Below, in pieces: positions 1 through 7,286 of a stretch of DNA of 64,000 nucleotides. The first letter of the stretch is position 1. Each line of letters begins with the position of its first letter. The notes under the pieces were generated by a model. It did no database searches. It was given only the letters and a program-made list of their open reading frames with translations, and had not been told where the DNA came from. This DNA is from Saccharothrix carnea (GTDB lineage: Bacteria; Actinomycetota; Actinomycetes; Mycobacteriales; Pseudonocardiaceae), in NCBI RefSeq assembly GCF_003014735.1, contig NZ_PYAX01000006.1, positions 372,001-436,000 on the forward strand, written 5' to 3'. The translations under genes were made by a program, and so were the position numbers.

Positions 1-96
1 GACCGCTTCGGCGAACTCGCGGATCTTCTCGCGGCCGACCTCGTAGGGCGGCGACGGCGGGTAGGAACGTCCGACGAACGACTGGTCGAGAGGCAC
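1..96 (-). CDS. hadA: (3R)-hydroxyacyl-ACP dehydratase subunit HadA, N-terminal part (partial)
   Basis: Only the first 32 codons lie in the window; the gene runs off the left edge. The translation begins VPLDQSFVGRSYPP and contains YEVGREKIREFAE, typical of the MaoC-like subunit A of the actinobacterial 3-hydroxyacyl-ACP dehydratase, which in mycobacteria follows rpmG. The start chosen is GTG at 94-96. No Shine-Dalgarno precedes it on this strand, but TATAAC (complement of 105-110) lies 8 nt before it, so a leaderless or nearly leaderless transcript is likely. A terminator separates it from rpmG, which supports a promoter of its own. It would serve fatty acid or mycolate-type chain elongation in the cytoplasm. 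Identity is inferred from 32 residues plus context. Confidence 0.7.
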   Translation of the reverse strand, partial: MPLDQSFVGRSYPPSPPYEVGREKIREFAEAV

Positions 97-127
97 CCGA
101 GGAGGTTATACGGGGGCGCGTGACACG

Positions 128-166
128 CGACGAGGCCCGCCCCGGATCCCGGGACGGGCCTCGTCG
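128..166 (-). terminator. Intrinsic terminator after rpmG
   Basis: A perfect 12-bp stem pairs 128-139 with 155-166, and the 15-nt middle can fold further through its CCCGG/CCGGG parts. It begins 19 nt past the rpmG stop codon, so it should end the rpmG transcript before hadA. Confidence 0.7.
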
Positions 167-184
167 TGAGTTCTGGCTACCGGC

Positions 185-349
185 TCAGCGGGTTTCCTTG
201 TGAGCGCGGTGCGTCTTGCAGTTCGGGCAGAACTTCTTGATCTCCAGGCGGTCCGGGTCGTTGCGCCGGTTCTTCCTGGTGATGTAGTTCCGGTGCTTGC
301 ACTCCTCGCACGCGAGGGTGATCTTCGGGCGTACGTCGGTTGCAGCCAC
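185..349 (-). CDS. rpmG: 50S ribosomal protein L33
   Basis: A 54-residue basic protein matching bacterial L33, a component of the large ribosomal subunit near the E site. Two CxxC pairs (CEEC at about residue 14 and CPNC at about residue 41) form the zinc ribbon, so this is the zinc-binding (C+) paralogue. The motif [19 protein letters not shown] is typical. The GTG start at 347-349 is preceded by AAAGG about 7-8 nt upstream. It lies between tRNA-Met/tRNA-Thr upstream and hadA downstream, an arrangement common in actinobacteria near secE-nusG. It is too short to be found by length-based ORF calling but is unambiguous by sequence. Confidence 0.95.
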   Translation of the reverse strand: MAATDVRPKITLACEECKHRNYITRKNRRNDPDRLEIKKFCPNCKTHRAHKETR

Positions 350-465
350 GGTCCTTGCCTTTCTAGAGCTCGTGTGCCCCGGCCCGACCGGGCGACCAGT
401 GCGGGCTTACCGCCTGGCGGGGATCGTGCACCCCACCCCCGCCAACAGCACCGCGGGATGGGGGT

Positions 466-511
466 CCAGGGGGCTTGCCCCCTGGGCGGGGTTCGGGGGC
501 CGCGCCCCCGA
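466..511. repeat. Twin GC-rich hairpin element beside tRNA-Met
   Basis: Two adjacent perfect 8-bp hairpins: 466-473 with 478-485 (loop CTTG), and 493-500 with 504-511 (loop CGC). A related element with changed stem bases occurs at 6483-6534, also just 3' of a minus-strand tRNA gene. It may terminate or process tRNA transcripts; the function is inferred. The rest of the 350-567 interval holds no convincing gene. Confidence 0.6.
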
Positions 512-567
512 TGTGACGCGGAGCGAGCCGGTCTGCGCTTTCCGCAGACACAGCCCACCCACTCGCG

Positions 568-640
568 TAGCGGTGGCCGGACTTGAACCGGCGACACAGC
601 GATTATGAGCCGCTTGCTCTACCAACTGAGCTACACCGCT
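568..640 (-). tRNA. tRNA-Met (CAT), elongator type
   Basis: A 73-nt cloverleaf with acceptor AGCGGTG/CACCGCT, D-arm GCTCAGTTGGTAGAGC, anticodon loop CTCATAA and T-arm containing GGTTCAAGTCC, with discriminator A. The first acceptor pair is A-U, which excludes the initiator tRNA (unpaired C1-A72). No CCA is encoded. A CAT anticodon could also be the lysidine-modified Ile2 tRNA, but the body resembles elongator Met. Confidence 0.93.
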
Positions 641-684
641 TAGACAACGCAGCCGCGATGCATGAGCACCGCGGCCAGTTGTTG

Positions 685-757
685 AGCCCCTTTACGGAAT
701 CGAACCGTAGACCTTCTCCTTACCATGGAGACGCTCTGCCGACTGAGCTAAAGGGGC
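685..757 (-). tRNA. tRNA-Thr (GGT)
   Basis: A 73-nt cloverleaf with acceptor GCCCCTT/AAGGGGC, D-arm GCTCAGTCGGCAGAGC, anticodon loop ATGGTAA (anticodon GGT) and T-arm containing GGTTCGATTCC. It lies 44 nt upstream of tRNA-Met on the same strand, so the two are probably one transcript. No CCA is encoded. Confidence 0.95.
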
Positions 758-826
758 TTGCTGTTGCTCTTGCAGCGAGGAGAACTCTACAACAGCCGTG
801 CCGCAGAACGGAAATCGGGGTGCCCC

Positions 827-3430
827 TCAGTGGACCAAGGTGAGCACCGTCTCATCCCGGGCGCCCCTCACCTGCACGGTCCGCGCCCGCAGCCACGCCT
901 CGAAGCGGTCCTCGGACAGCGGCCGGGAGATCAGGTAGCCCTGCGCCACGTCGCAGCCCATGCCGACGAGCTGGTCGCGCGCGGCGTCGTCCTCGACGCC
1001 CTCGGCGACCACCGTGAGGCCCAGGGAGTGGCCCAGTTCCACGATCGAGCGGACCACCGCCATGTCGCCGAGGTCGGTGCCCATGCCGAGCACGAAGCTC
1101 TTGTCGATCTTCACCTCGTCCACCGGCAGCTGCCGCAGGTACGCCAGCGACGAGTAGCCGGTGCCGAAGTCGTCCACGGCCAGCACGACGCCCATCTGGT
1201 GCAGCCGCCGCAGCACGGGCAGCGCCCGCTCGGGGTCGGCCATCACGCCGGACTCGGTCAGCTCGAACGTCAGCAGCTCCGGCGGCACGTCGTGGCGCTT
1301 CAACGCCGCCGCCACGCGGTCGGGGAACTCCTCGTCGGCCAACGTCCGCACGGACAGGTTCACCGCGATGGACATCCGCAGCCCGCGGTCGATCCAGAGC
1401 CGCACCCTGGCCAGCGCGGTGTCCATGACGAAGTCCGTGAGCACGTCCACCAGCCCGGTGGCCTCGACGGCGGGCACGAACTCGTCCGGGTCGACGCGCC
1501 CGAACTCGGGGTGCTTCCAGCGCACCAGCGCCTCCGCGCCGACCACCTGGCGGCTCGGCAGCGCGACCTTCGGCTGGTAGTGCACGGAGATCTGGCCGTT
1601 CTCCAGCGCCGACCGGAACTGGGTCACCAGCTGGAAGCGGCGCAGGAAGATCTGGCCCATGCTCGGCGCGTACTGGCGCAGCGGCTCGTTGTCGCTGGTC
1701 GCCCGGACCGCCACGTCGGCGCGTTGCAGCAGCGCGTCCGGGTCCGGCTCCTCGACCTCGCAGTCCGTCGTGGTCGCCCAGCCGACGACCGCGCCCGCCT
1801 CGACGGTGAGCCGGTCGACCGGGTAGGGCACCGACAGCGCGGCGCGCAGCCGTTCGGCGATCTCCTGGATCTGCTCGGCCTGCCGGTCCAGCAGCAGCGC
1901 GGCGAACGCGCCGCCCTCCAGCCTGGCCAGCGGCACCTCGGGCCCCAGCTCGTCGCGCAACCGGCGACCGGCGGCGACCACCATCCGGTTGCCCCACGCC
2001 TGACCGAGCGCGTCGGACACGGTGGACAGCACGGTGAGGTCGACGCGGACCACCACCGACGTGTTCGCCTCGCGCATCGGCTCGGTCGCGGCCTCGCGGA
2101 AGCCGGGCCGGTTGAGCAGGCCGGTCAACGGGTCGTGGTAGGCGTCGTGGCGCAGCCGGGCGAGCAACCGCCGGTTGTCCACCGCGGTGGACAGGTGGCT
2201 GGCCAGCGTGCGCAGGAGCTGGATGTCGGCCTTGCCGAAACCGCGCCACCGGCTGAGCCGGTCGTGCACCTCGACCGCGCCGAGCAGCTGGGTCGCCCCG
2301 CGCAGCGGCACGACCAGCGCTTCCTGCGCGTCCCGGCGGACCAGGGCCTCGGAGACCTCCTCGCCCGCGTCCACGATGCGGAAGTACCGCACCTGGGCGC
2401 CGGGCAGCTGAAGCATGGCGTCCTCGCGCAGCACGCGCGGGTCGTCGCGGCGCATGCCCGGCGGCAGCGGCTCGCCCGCGACGAGCGTGCGCATCGGCGC
2501 CTGGGGGTCGGTGCGCAGCCGCAGCACGACCCGGTTGGCGTTGAGCTGCTCGCGGATGCGTTCGGCGATGAGCTGCCAGTCGTCGTCCTCGCCGCAGCCG
2601 TCGTCCTCTTCCGGCGTGGCGCCGCGCGGTCCGGTGACGTGGCGGCCCGAGCGGGCCACCCGCAGCGAGACCTCGCTGAGCGCCTCCAGGTCGCGCTGCT
2701 CGCGCAGCAGGCCCGAGTAGGCCAGGTAGATCGCGGTGATGCCGAGGAAGACCAGGCCGATCAGCAGGCCGCCCCACGGCGCCTTGTCGGCGATCTCGTA
2801 GCCGGCCAGGCCGGCGGAGGTGTTCAGCAGGGCCACCACGAGCGTCTGCAGCACCAGGCGCAGGCTCGGCGCGACCCGCATGCCCTTGCCCATGATCCGC
2901 AACGCGGTCAGGCCGAGCACGCTGGCCAGCAGCGGCACCGCGATCGTGCCGACGAACGCGCCCGCCCAGAACGGGCCCTGCGCGCCGAGGAACCGCTTGA
3001 CCAGCTCGGCGACCGCGAAGGCCACCGAGATCTCCATGAACATCAGGCCCGCGTTGTAGACGGCGCGGTCGAGCACGCGGCGGCCGAGGAGCGTGCCGAC
3101 GCCCGCGACGACGTGCGCGGCCAGCACGATCTCGAACGGCGCGACCAGCAGGCCGAGCACGAGCGGGATCTCGGTGAACGAGATGGTCCAGGCCACCCCG
3201 CTGCGCACGTCGACGTTGATGGCCAACTGCTCGGCGAGCAGGAACCCGATCACCAGCAGCGGGCCGGTCCACCACAGCTTCGCGTCCGGTTCGGTGTCGG
3301 GCAGCCAGCGGCCCACGAGGAACGCGGACAGCGCGCCCGCGAAGAGGAGCAGGGCCGCGAACACGCTGAACGCGCGGTTCGTGGACCGGGTCGGCGCGCT
3401 GGGCGCCGTGGCCGACACGTGGTCGGACAT
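827..3430 (-). CDS. Membrane-bound GAF / degenerate GGDEF / EAL protein (probable c-di-GMP phosphodiesterase)
   Basis: An 867-residue protein. About eight hydrophobic helices fill residues 15-255, followed by a GAF-like sensor region (about 285-440), a GGDEF domain (about 445-605) and an EAL domain (about 610-855). The GGDEF active-site signature reads EGGAF, so cyclase activity is unlikely. The EAL domain keeps EALVRW, NLS, ELTES, DDFGTGYSSL, KIDKSF and EGVE, the metal- and substrate-binding set of active enzymes. It should hydrolyse cyclic di-GMP at the membrane, with the GGDEF relic perhaps sensing GTP. The start is the ATG at 3428-3430, preceded by GAGGAGG 6 nt away; an upstream in-frame extension lacks a ribosome site. 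It is a single gene between the tRNAs and a PhzF-like gene. Confidence 0.9.
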   Translation of the reverse strand: MSDHVSATAPSAPTRSTNRAFSVFAALLLFAGALSAFLVGRWLPDTEPDAKLWWTGPLLVIGFLLAEQLAINVDVRSGVAWTISFTEIPLVLGLLVAPFEIVLAAHVVAGVGTLLGRRVLDRAVYNAGLMFMEISVAFAVAELVKRFLGAQGPFWAGAFVGTIAVPLLASVLGLTALRIMGKGMRVAPSLRLVLQTLVVALLNTSAGLAGYEIADKAPWGGLLIGLVFLGITAIYLAYSGLLREQRDLEALSEVSLRVARSGRHVTGPRGATPEEDDGCGEDDDWQLIAERIREQLNANRVVLRLRTDPQAPMRTLVAGEPLPPGMRRDDPRVLREDAMLQLPGAQVRYFRIVDAGEEVSEALVRRDAQEALVVPLRGATQLLGAVEVHDRLSRWRGFGKADIQLLRTLASHLSTAVDNRRLLARLRHDAYHDPLTGLLNRPGFREAATEPMREANTSVVVRVDLTVLSTVSDALGQAWGNRMVVAAGRRLRDELGPEVPLARLEGGAFAALLLDRQAEQIQEIAERLRAALSVPYPVDRLTVEAGAVVGWATTTDCEVEEPDPDALLQRADVAVRATSDNEPLRQYAPSMGQIFLRRFQLVTQFRSALENGQISVHYQPKVALPSRQVVGAEALVRWKHPEFGRVDPDEFVPAVEATGLVDVLTDFVMDTALARVRLWIDRGLRMSIAVNLSVRTLADEEFPDRVAAALKRHDVPPELLTFELTESGVMADPERALPVLRRLHQMGVVLAVDDFGTGYSSLAYLRQLPVDEVKIDKSFVLGMGTDLGDMAVVRSIVELGHSLGLTVVAEGVEDDAARDQLVGMGCDVAQGYLISRPLSEDRFEAWLRARTVQVRGARDETVLTLVH

Positions 3431-3605
3431 CCAGCCTCCTCGTCGGCCATCGTCGCGGTCGGCCGGGTCGCGGCCTACGTGCTCCGGGCGTGACTGAGGG
3501 GTCCCGAACACCGACCAGGACCCCTCCAAGGCTGCCAATGTACCCCGGTCGGGGGACGAAATGGCAGGTCGTGTAGCGGAATGCCACGAGAAGTGACGGA
3601 GCAGA

Positions 3606-4373
3606 TCACACGATCAGTCGGCCCCGGATCACCGTCACGGCCTGTCCGGCGAGCCTTACGCGATCTTGCTCCAGAGTGGTCCGGACCAGCCCACCGCGGG
3701 CCGACGCCTGCTCGGCCAGCAGGTTCGCCCGACCCAGCCGAGGCGACCACCAGGACGCCAGCGTGCAGTGCGCGGAACCGGTTACGGGATCCTCCGGAAC
3801 TCCGTAGGAGGGGTAGAAGCACCGGCTCACGATGTCGCGGTCCGGTCGGTCGTCGAGCGCGGTGACGATCACGCCCCGACCGGGGACCTCGGCGAGCGCG
3901 GCGAAGTCCGGGCGCAGGCCGCGGACCTCGTCGGCGGAGGCGGCTTCCACCAGGACGTCGGACACGGCCTGGGCGACGGCCCGCACCGTCACGCCCGGCA
4001 GGCCGGCGCGCAGCGGCGTGGTCATCTCGATCGGCTCCGCCGGGTCGGCCGGGAAGTCCATCTCCACCCAGCCGTTGTCGGCGGTGCAGGTGAGCACGCC
4101 GCTGCGGGTGTCGAAGCTGCGACTGCCACCCAGCACGTGCGCGGTGGCCAGGGTGGCGTGGCCGCACAGGTCGACCTCGGCGACCGGCGTGAACCAGCGC
4201 AGCGGCAGCGGGCCGTCCTGGTCGACCCGCACGAACGCCGTCTCGGCGTGCTTCATCTCGGCGGCGACCGCCTGCATCCACCGCTCGTCCACCGGGCCGT
4301 CCAGCAGCACCACGCCCGCCGGGTTGCCCGCGAACGCCCGGTCGGTGAACGCGTCGACCACGTACAGCTCCAC
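3606..4373 (-). CDS. PhzF family isomerase-like protein
   Basis: A 255-residue protein of the PhzF (diaminopimelate-epimerase fold) family. Recognisable parts are the start VELYVVDAFTDRAFAGNPAGV, the catalytic glutamate in MKHAETAF (about residue 46), DLCGHATLATAHVL (about 70) and VPEDPVTGSAHC (about 195). PhzF catalyses an isomerisation in phenazine synthesis, but no other phenazine gene is near, so the real substrate is unknown. The GTG start at 4371-4373 has no Shine-Dalgarno; TAGATT (complement of 4381-4386) sits 7 nt upstream, indicating a leaderless transcript. It is divergent from the GNAT gene, with 39 nt between the starts. An upstream in-frame extension into the GNAT gene is a shadow. 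Confidence 0.85.
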   Translation of the reverse strand: MELYVVDAFTDRAFAGNPAGVVLLDGPVDERWMQAVAAEMKHAETAFVRVDQDGPLPLRWFTPVAEVDLCGHATLATAHVLGGSRSFDTRSGVLTCTADNGWVEMDFPADPAEPIEMTTPLRAGLPGVTVRAVAQAVSDVLVEAASADEVRGLRPDFAALAEVPGRGVIVTALDDRPDRDIVSRCFYPSYGVPEDPVTGSAHCTLASWWSPRLGRANLLAEQASARGGLVRTTLEQDRVRLAGQAVTVIRGRLIV

Positions 4374-4412
4374 GGCGGGCAATCTACGTCCCGAACGGGT
4401 TAGCTGGCAGGC

Positions 4413-5204
4413 GTGGACCCGCTGCTGCCCGCGATGGCGCCCGTTGACGATCCCTACTCGTTCTCCGAACTGCCCGAGGACGCCCTGAACGCCACCTGGG
4501 GCGCGCTGCGCACGCACTCGCTGCACTGGCACCCCGGCGCGGACCTGGACGACCTGCTGCGCCGGTGGCCGTTGAGCGGTGGGGGCGACCACGACACGGC
4601 CGCGCTGGTGACCGTGCCCAGTCGTGCCGTCGAGGCCGCGGACGTGCTGGCGCGGCACGGTTTCGCGCCGCTGCTGGTGACCGCCGCCCGGCTGCCCGGC
4701 CGCGGGTACGACGGCCGTTCGACGGTGAAGATCCGGCCGTTGACGCCGGAGCACCTCGACGTCGCCGTGGAGCTGAACCTGGACACGGCGCGGTTCGACA
4801 GCCGGTTCGGCATGGTCACCGCCCGGCCGTCCAGCGCCGTGCGGCTGCGCGAGCTGATCACGTCGCTGCTGGAGCGGCCGGAGCCGTGCGGGTGGTTGGC
4901 GGAGCGCGACGGCGAGGTCGTCGGCTTCCTGTACTACGACCTGCCGGGGCACTCGGACTGGATCGCCACGCGGACGTCCGTGCGGCCGGTGGCCTATCTC
5001 GGGCTGCTCGGCGTGCGGGAGGACGCGCGTGGCGGCGGGATCGGCGCGGCGCTGACCGACCACGCGCACGAACGGCTGGACGACGCGGGCGTCGGCGTGA
5101 CGCTGCTGCACCACGCCCTGCCCAACCCGCTGTCCACGCCGTTCTGGTACTCCCACGGCTACCGGCCGCTGTGGACGACCTGGCAGCGCCGTCCCGCCCG
5201 CTAG
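4413..5204 (+). CDS. GNAT family N-acetyltransferase
   Basis: A 263-residue protein. The C-terminal half is a GNAT domain: KIRPLTPEHLDVAVEL opens it near residue 105, and LLGVREDARGGGIGAALTDH near residue 205 is motif A with the RxxGxG/A acetyl-CoA pyrophosphate loop. NPLSTPFWYSHGYRP is the usual final strand. The first 100 residues are less conserved and may be a degenerate second GNAT repeat. It should transfer an acyl group from acyl-CoA to an unknown amine. The start is GTG at 4413 with GGCAGG just upstream, too close for a classical ribosome site, so the start is moderately certain. It is convergent with the next gene and shares its terminator. Confidence 0.82.
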   Translation: MDPLLPAMAPVDDPYSFSELPEDALNATWGALRTHSLHWHPGADLDDLLRRWPLSGGGDHDTAALVTVPSRAVEAADVLARHGFAPLLVTAARLPGRGYDGRSTVKIRPLTPEHLDVAVELNLDTARFDSRFGMVTARPSSAVRLRELITSLLERPEPCGWLAERDGEVVGFLYYDLPGHSDWIATRTSVRPVAYLGLLGVREDARGGGIGAALTDHAHERLDDAGVGVTLLHHALPNPLSTPFWYSHGYRPLWTTWQRRPAR

Positions 5205-5266
5205 TGCCGCGACCGGCAACCTTCACCGCGTCCTCCGGCGCTCGGCAGGGCGCCTCGCGGCACTAG
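5201..5266. terminator. Inverted repeat containing both stop codons of convergent genes
   Basis: A perfect 12-bp inverted repeat pairs 5201-5212 with 5255-5266. The TAG stop of the plus-strand GNAT gene (5202-5204) lies in the left arm, and the TAG stop of the minus-strand gene (5263-5265) lies in the right arm. The 42-nt interior can form its own small stem (GGCGC/GCGCC). It probably acts as a bidirectional terminator. Confidence 0.65.
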
Positions 5267-5748
5267 ACCCTCGCCAGCTCCTTGCGCTCGTACCGGAGGC
5301 CCGCGCGGATCTCGTCCAGCACGAGGCGGGCCTGCGTCGCGGCGACGTGCTGCGCCGCACCGCTGCCGATCGCGTCGCGCAGCGCCAGCCAGACCGCGGC
5401 CTCGTCCTCCCGGACCGCGGTGAGCAGGTCGCGGTGCTCGGGGTAGGGGTGCAGGGCGATCTTGTCCGTGTACGCCCTCAGCGCGGCCAGGGTCGACCGC
5501 GACAGCTCACCGGTCGAGGCGACCCGGTCCAGCTTCGCGGGCAGGTCCACCGAGGCCAGCTCGGACAGCGACAGCGGGCCGAAGTCGAGCACCGTGTTCA
5601 GGCCGTACTCCAGGTCGTCGGCGGCGTGGAGCAGCTCGCGCGCGTCGTCGAGCGGCGGCACGTCGTCACGCCGCACCGAGGACCGGACGACCAGCCCGAG
5701 GGCGACACCGGTCGCGAGGGCCGCGAGGGCGATGAGGATTTCGCTCAT
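5263..5748 (-). CDS. Small membrane-anchored protein of unknown function
   Basis: A 161-residue protein beginning MSEILIALAALATGVALGLV, one N-terminal membrane helix followed by RSSVRRDD and a mainly helical acidic body. The body contains LLHAADDLEYGLNTVLDFGP and ends AGLRYERKELARV. The layout suggests a cytoplasmic helical domain tethered to the membrane. I do not recognise a family and assign no function. The ATG at 5746-5748 is taken because the membrane helix starts right there; a 17-residue longer form is possible. A 21-bp motif at 5803-5823 upstream is almost repeated upstream of another small minus-strand gene at 11812-11979. Confidence 0.7.
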   Translation of the reverse strand: MSEILIALAALATGVALGLVVRSSVRRDDVPPLDDARELLHAADDLEYGLNTVLDFGPLSLSELASVDLPAKLDRVASTGELSRSTLAALRAYTDKIALHPYPEHRDLLTAVREDEAAVWLALRDAIGSGAAQHVAATQARLVLDEIRAGLRYERKELARV

Positions 5749-5802
5749 GTGTTCCAGTCTCGACGCCCCACCGGTCCCGCTCGGACGAGCGGGCGACAAC
5801 GG

Positions 5803-5823
5803 GTCGATCGGAGCGCCGACCGG
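5803..5823 (-). repeat. 21-bp motif shared with 12014-12034
   Basis: Read on the minus strand the motif begins CCGGTCGGCGCTCCGATCGA. It matches the copy at 12014-12034 at 20 of 21 positions, and both copies lie 34-54 nt upstream of the start of a small minus-strand gene. It could be a common promoter or operator element, or a dispersed repeat. Confidence 0.45.
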
Positions 5824-5943
5824 TCACGGGTAGTTCGGCTGGGCTGAACGGGGCAACCGCCCGGCGTGGCGCCGTCGTCCGGACGGCGCAAGGGGGCACA
5901 GTGGCAGGTGCCTCGTCCACCCGAGTGAACTTGTCCGGCCGGG

Positions 5944-5956
5944 GTACTCGGAGTAC
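5944..5956. promoter_or_regulatory. Palindrome upstream of the 80-residue gene
   Basis: GTACTCGGAGTAC is a perfect 6-bp inverted repeat around a single G, 63 nt before the start at 6020. It lies inside a TTGTCC...TACAGG stretch that could be a promoter, so it is a candidate operator. The rest of the 5749-6019 interval shows no gene. Confidence 0.4.
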
Positions 5957-6019
5957 AGGTCCAGACCTCCTACGAGGTGAGGGAAGCAGGTTCGGGAAGG
6001 ACGGGGCGAGGGGGTCGCC

Positions 6020-6262
6020 ATGAGCGTCGCGAGGGAGTTGTCCGGGCGGGCGAAAGCCATGCTCCGCGCCGTTGCCGCTGGTCGGGCTCAGCTGACGGGG
6101 GGACGCGAGCCCGATCTGTACGTGGACGGGTTGCCGTGCTGCGACCAGATGGTCACGCACGACCTGGTGCACGCGGGGCTGCTGCGGGCGCGGCGGGCGG
6201 TGGGCTTGGAGGAGCGCTCGGACGCGGAGCTGACGGAAGCGGGACGCGCCGCCATCGCTTAA
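6020..6262 (+). CDS. Small conserved-type hypothetical protein (80 aa)
   Basis: An 80-residue protein, MSVARELSGRAKAMLRAVA..., ending ELTEAGRAAIA. It has a basic helical start, a central LYVDGLPCCDQMVTHDLVHA with paired cysteines, and a C-terminal LTEAGRAAI that resembles the end of winged-helix domains such as MarR or PadR. A small DNA-binding or regulatory protein is possible but unproven. The ATG at 6020 is preceded by GAGGGGG at a good distance. Codon use matches neighbouring genes, so it is likely real. A large hairpin follows it at 6301-6344. Confidence 0.65.
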   Translation: MSVARELSGRAKAMLRAVAAGRAQLTGGREPDLYVDGLPCCDQMVTHDLVHAGLLRARRAVGLEERSDAELTEAGRAAIA

Positions 6263-6300
6263 CCCTCGAACAGGCGTTCGATATGGGTTATGCTGCACAC

Positions 6301-6344
6301 GAGGCCGGCACGCAAGCGAGAGGAAGCGCTTGCGCGCCGGCCTC
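6301..6344 (+). terminator. Strong hairpin after the 80-residue gene
   Basis: A 9-bp outer stem (6301-6309 with 6336-6344) and an 8-bp inner stem (6311-6318 with 6327-6334) are separated by one A/C mismatch, with an 8-nt loop. There is no T-run, as is usual for high-GC terminators. A smaller perfect dyad, TCGAACaggcGTTCGA, lies at 6266-6281 just past the stop. Otherwise 6263-6591 carries only the repeat and terminator listed separately. Confidence 0.6.
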
Positions 6345-6482
6345 ACCTCCGTCAACCGCCATCGAACAGCCACGACCCCTCGCCGCCACCAGTCACCGAG
6401 CGACCACGCCGACCACCGCAGACGAGACGTCAGCGGCCACGTGCGAATGGGACATCACCACGCAACCCGACCACCTGTGAAC

Positions 6483-6534
6483 GGGGGTCCGGGGGCAGCG
6501 CCCGCCGGGCGGGGTCTGGGGTCGCACCCCCAGG
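6483..6534. repeat. Twin GC-rich hairpin element beside tRNA-Tyr
   Basis: Same layout as the element at 466-511: GGGGGTCC, a first hairpin (CCGGGGGC...GCCCGCCGG), the spacer GCGGGGT, then a second hairpin (CTGGGG...CCCCAG). Stem bases differ between the copies while pairing is largely kept. Confidence 0.55.
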
Positions 6535-6545
6535 GGACACAACGC

Positions 6546-6582
6546 GAAACCCCTGCTCGCGCTTTCTGCGAGCAGGGGTTTC
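6546..6582 (-). terminator. Terminator of tRNA-Tyr
   Basis: A perfect 15-bp stem pairs 6546-6560 with 6568-6582 around a 7-nt loop, 10 nt past the 3' end of tRNA-Tyr. On the minus strand the stem ends GGGGTTTC followed by GCGTTGTG, a weakly T-rich tail. Confidence 0.8.
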
Positions 6583-6591
6583 CGTTTCGGG

Positions 6592-6672
6592 TGGCGGGTA
6601 GAGGATTCGAACCTCTGTAGCTTTCGCGACGGATTTACAGTCCGCTCCCATTGGCCGCTCGGGCAACCCGCC
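6592..6672 (-). tRNA. tRNA-Tyr (GTA)
   Basis: An 81-nt tRNA with acceptor GGCGGGT/ACCCGCC, an anticodon arm containing GGACTGTAAATCC (anticodon GTA), a long class II variable arm (GTCGCGAAAGC region) and T-arm GGTTCGAATCC. The discriminator is A and CCA is not encoded. The long variable arm fits bacterial tRNA-Tyr. Confidence 0.95.
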
Positions 6673-6794
6673 CCGCGCCCGGTGGTGCCGGGTGCGGTGG
6701 AGACAATACATAAGCCCGTGGGGGGATGCGCAACCGGGTTCCCCGGTAGGCTTCCGGACGGTTCCAGATCCACCTACGCGGAGGTACCGAGCAC

Positions 6795-7286
6795 GTGGCA
6801 GACCCGTCGTTCGACGTGGTGAGCAAGGTCGACCGCCAGGAGGTCGACAACGCGCTCAACCAGGCCGCCAAGGAGCTGAGCACCCGGTTCGACTTCCGCG
6901 GCACCGGTACTCAGGTGTCCTGGGCGGGCGAGGAGGCGATCACCTTCCAGTCCGAGACCGAGGAGCGCTGCAACGCCGCGATCGAGGTCTTCCGGGAGAA
7001 GTTGATCAAGCGGGGCATCTCGATGAAGGCCTTCGAGATCGGTGAGCCCGCCCTGTCGGGCAAGGTGTTCAAGGTGACCGGCAACGTGGTCCAGGGCATC
7101 TCGAGCGAGAAGGCCAAGGAGATCGCGAAGAAGGTCCGCGACGAGGCCCCCAAGGGCGTGCAGGCGCAGATCCAGGGCGACCAGCTGCGCATCTCGGGCA
7201 AGAAGAAGGACCACCTGCAGGACGTCATCGCCCTGCTGAAGAACTCCGACTTCGGCATCGCCCTCCAGTTCACCAACTACCGATGA
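6795..7286 (+). CDS. YajQ family nucleotide-binding protein
   Basis: A 163-residue protein matching the YajQ/DUF520 family over its full length. It starts [20 protein letters not shown], has [12 protein letters not shown] near residue 33, and ends with [13 protein letters not shown] and [12 protein letters not shown]. Members bind nucleotides or RNA, and one Xanthomonas relative is a c-di-GMP receptor, so a link to the EAL protein nearby is possible but only inferred. The GTG start at 6795 follows GGAGGT by about 10 nt. The stop overlaps the start of the next gene by 4 nt (ATGA), so the two are translationally coupled. In M. tuberculosis the homologue lies close to htpX, as here. Confidence 0.93.
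   Translation: MADPSFDVVSKVDRQEVDNALNQAAKELSTRFDFRGTGTQVSWAGEEAITFQSETEERCNAAIEVFREKLIKRGISMKAFEIGEPALSGKVFKVTGNVVQGISSEKAKEIAKKVRDEAPKGVQAQIQGDQLRISGKKKDHLQDVIALLKNSDFGIALQFTNYR

Noticed and set aside
758-3493. Plus-strand open frame of about 911 codons opposite the EAL gene
   Set aside because: Its translation is rich in His, Arg and Gln with no recognisable domain, as expected for the reverse complement of a GC-rich gene; the minus-strand frame has complete domain motifs and a ribosome site.
3606-5219. A single long minus-strand protein joining the PhzF-like region to the GNAT region
   Set aside because: Only the C-terminal 255 residues match PhzF; the rest is the reverse complement of the well-defined GNAT gene.
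6263-6591. Small plus-strand reading frames in the gap before tRNA-Tyr
   Set aside because: They run through hairpins and the repeat, are Pro/Arg-rich without domain features and lack ribosome sites.
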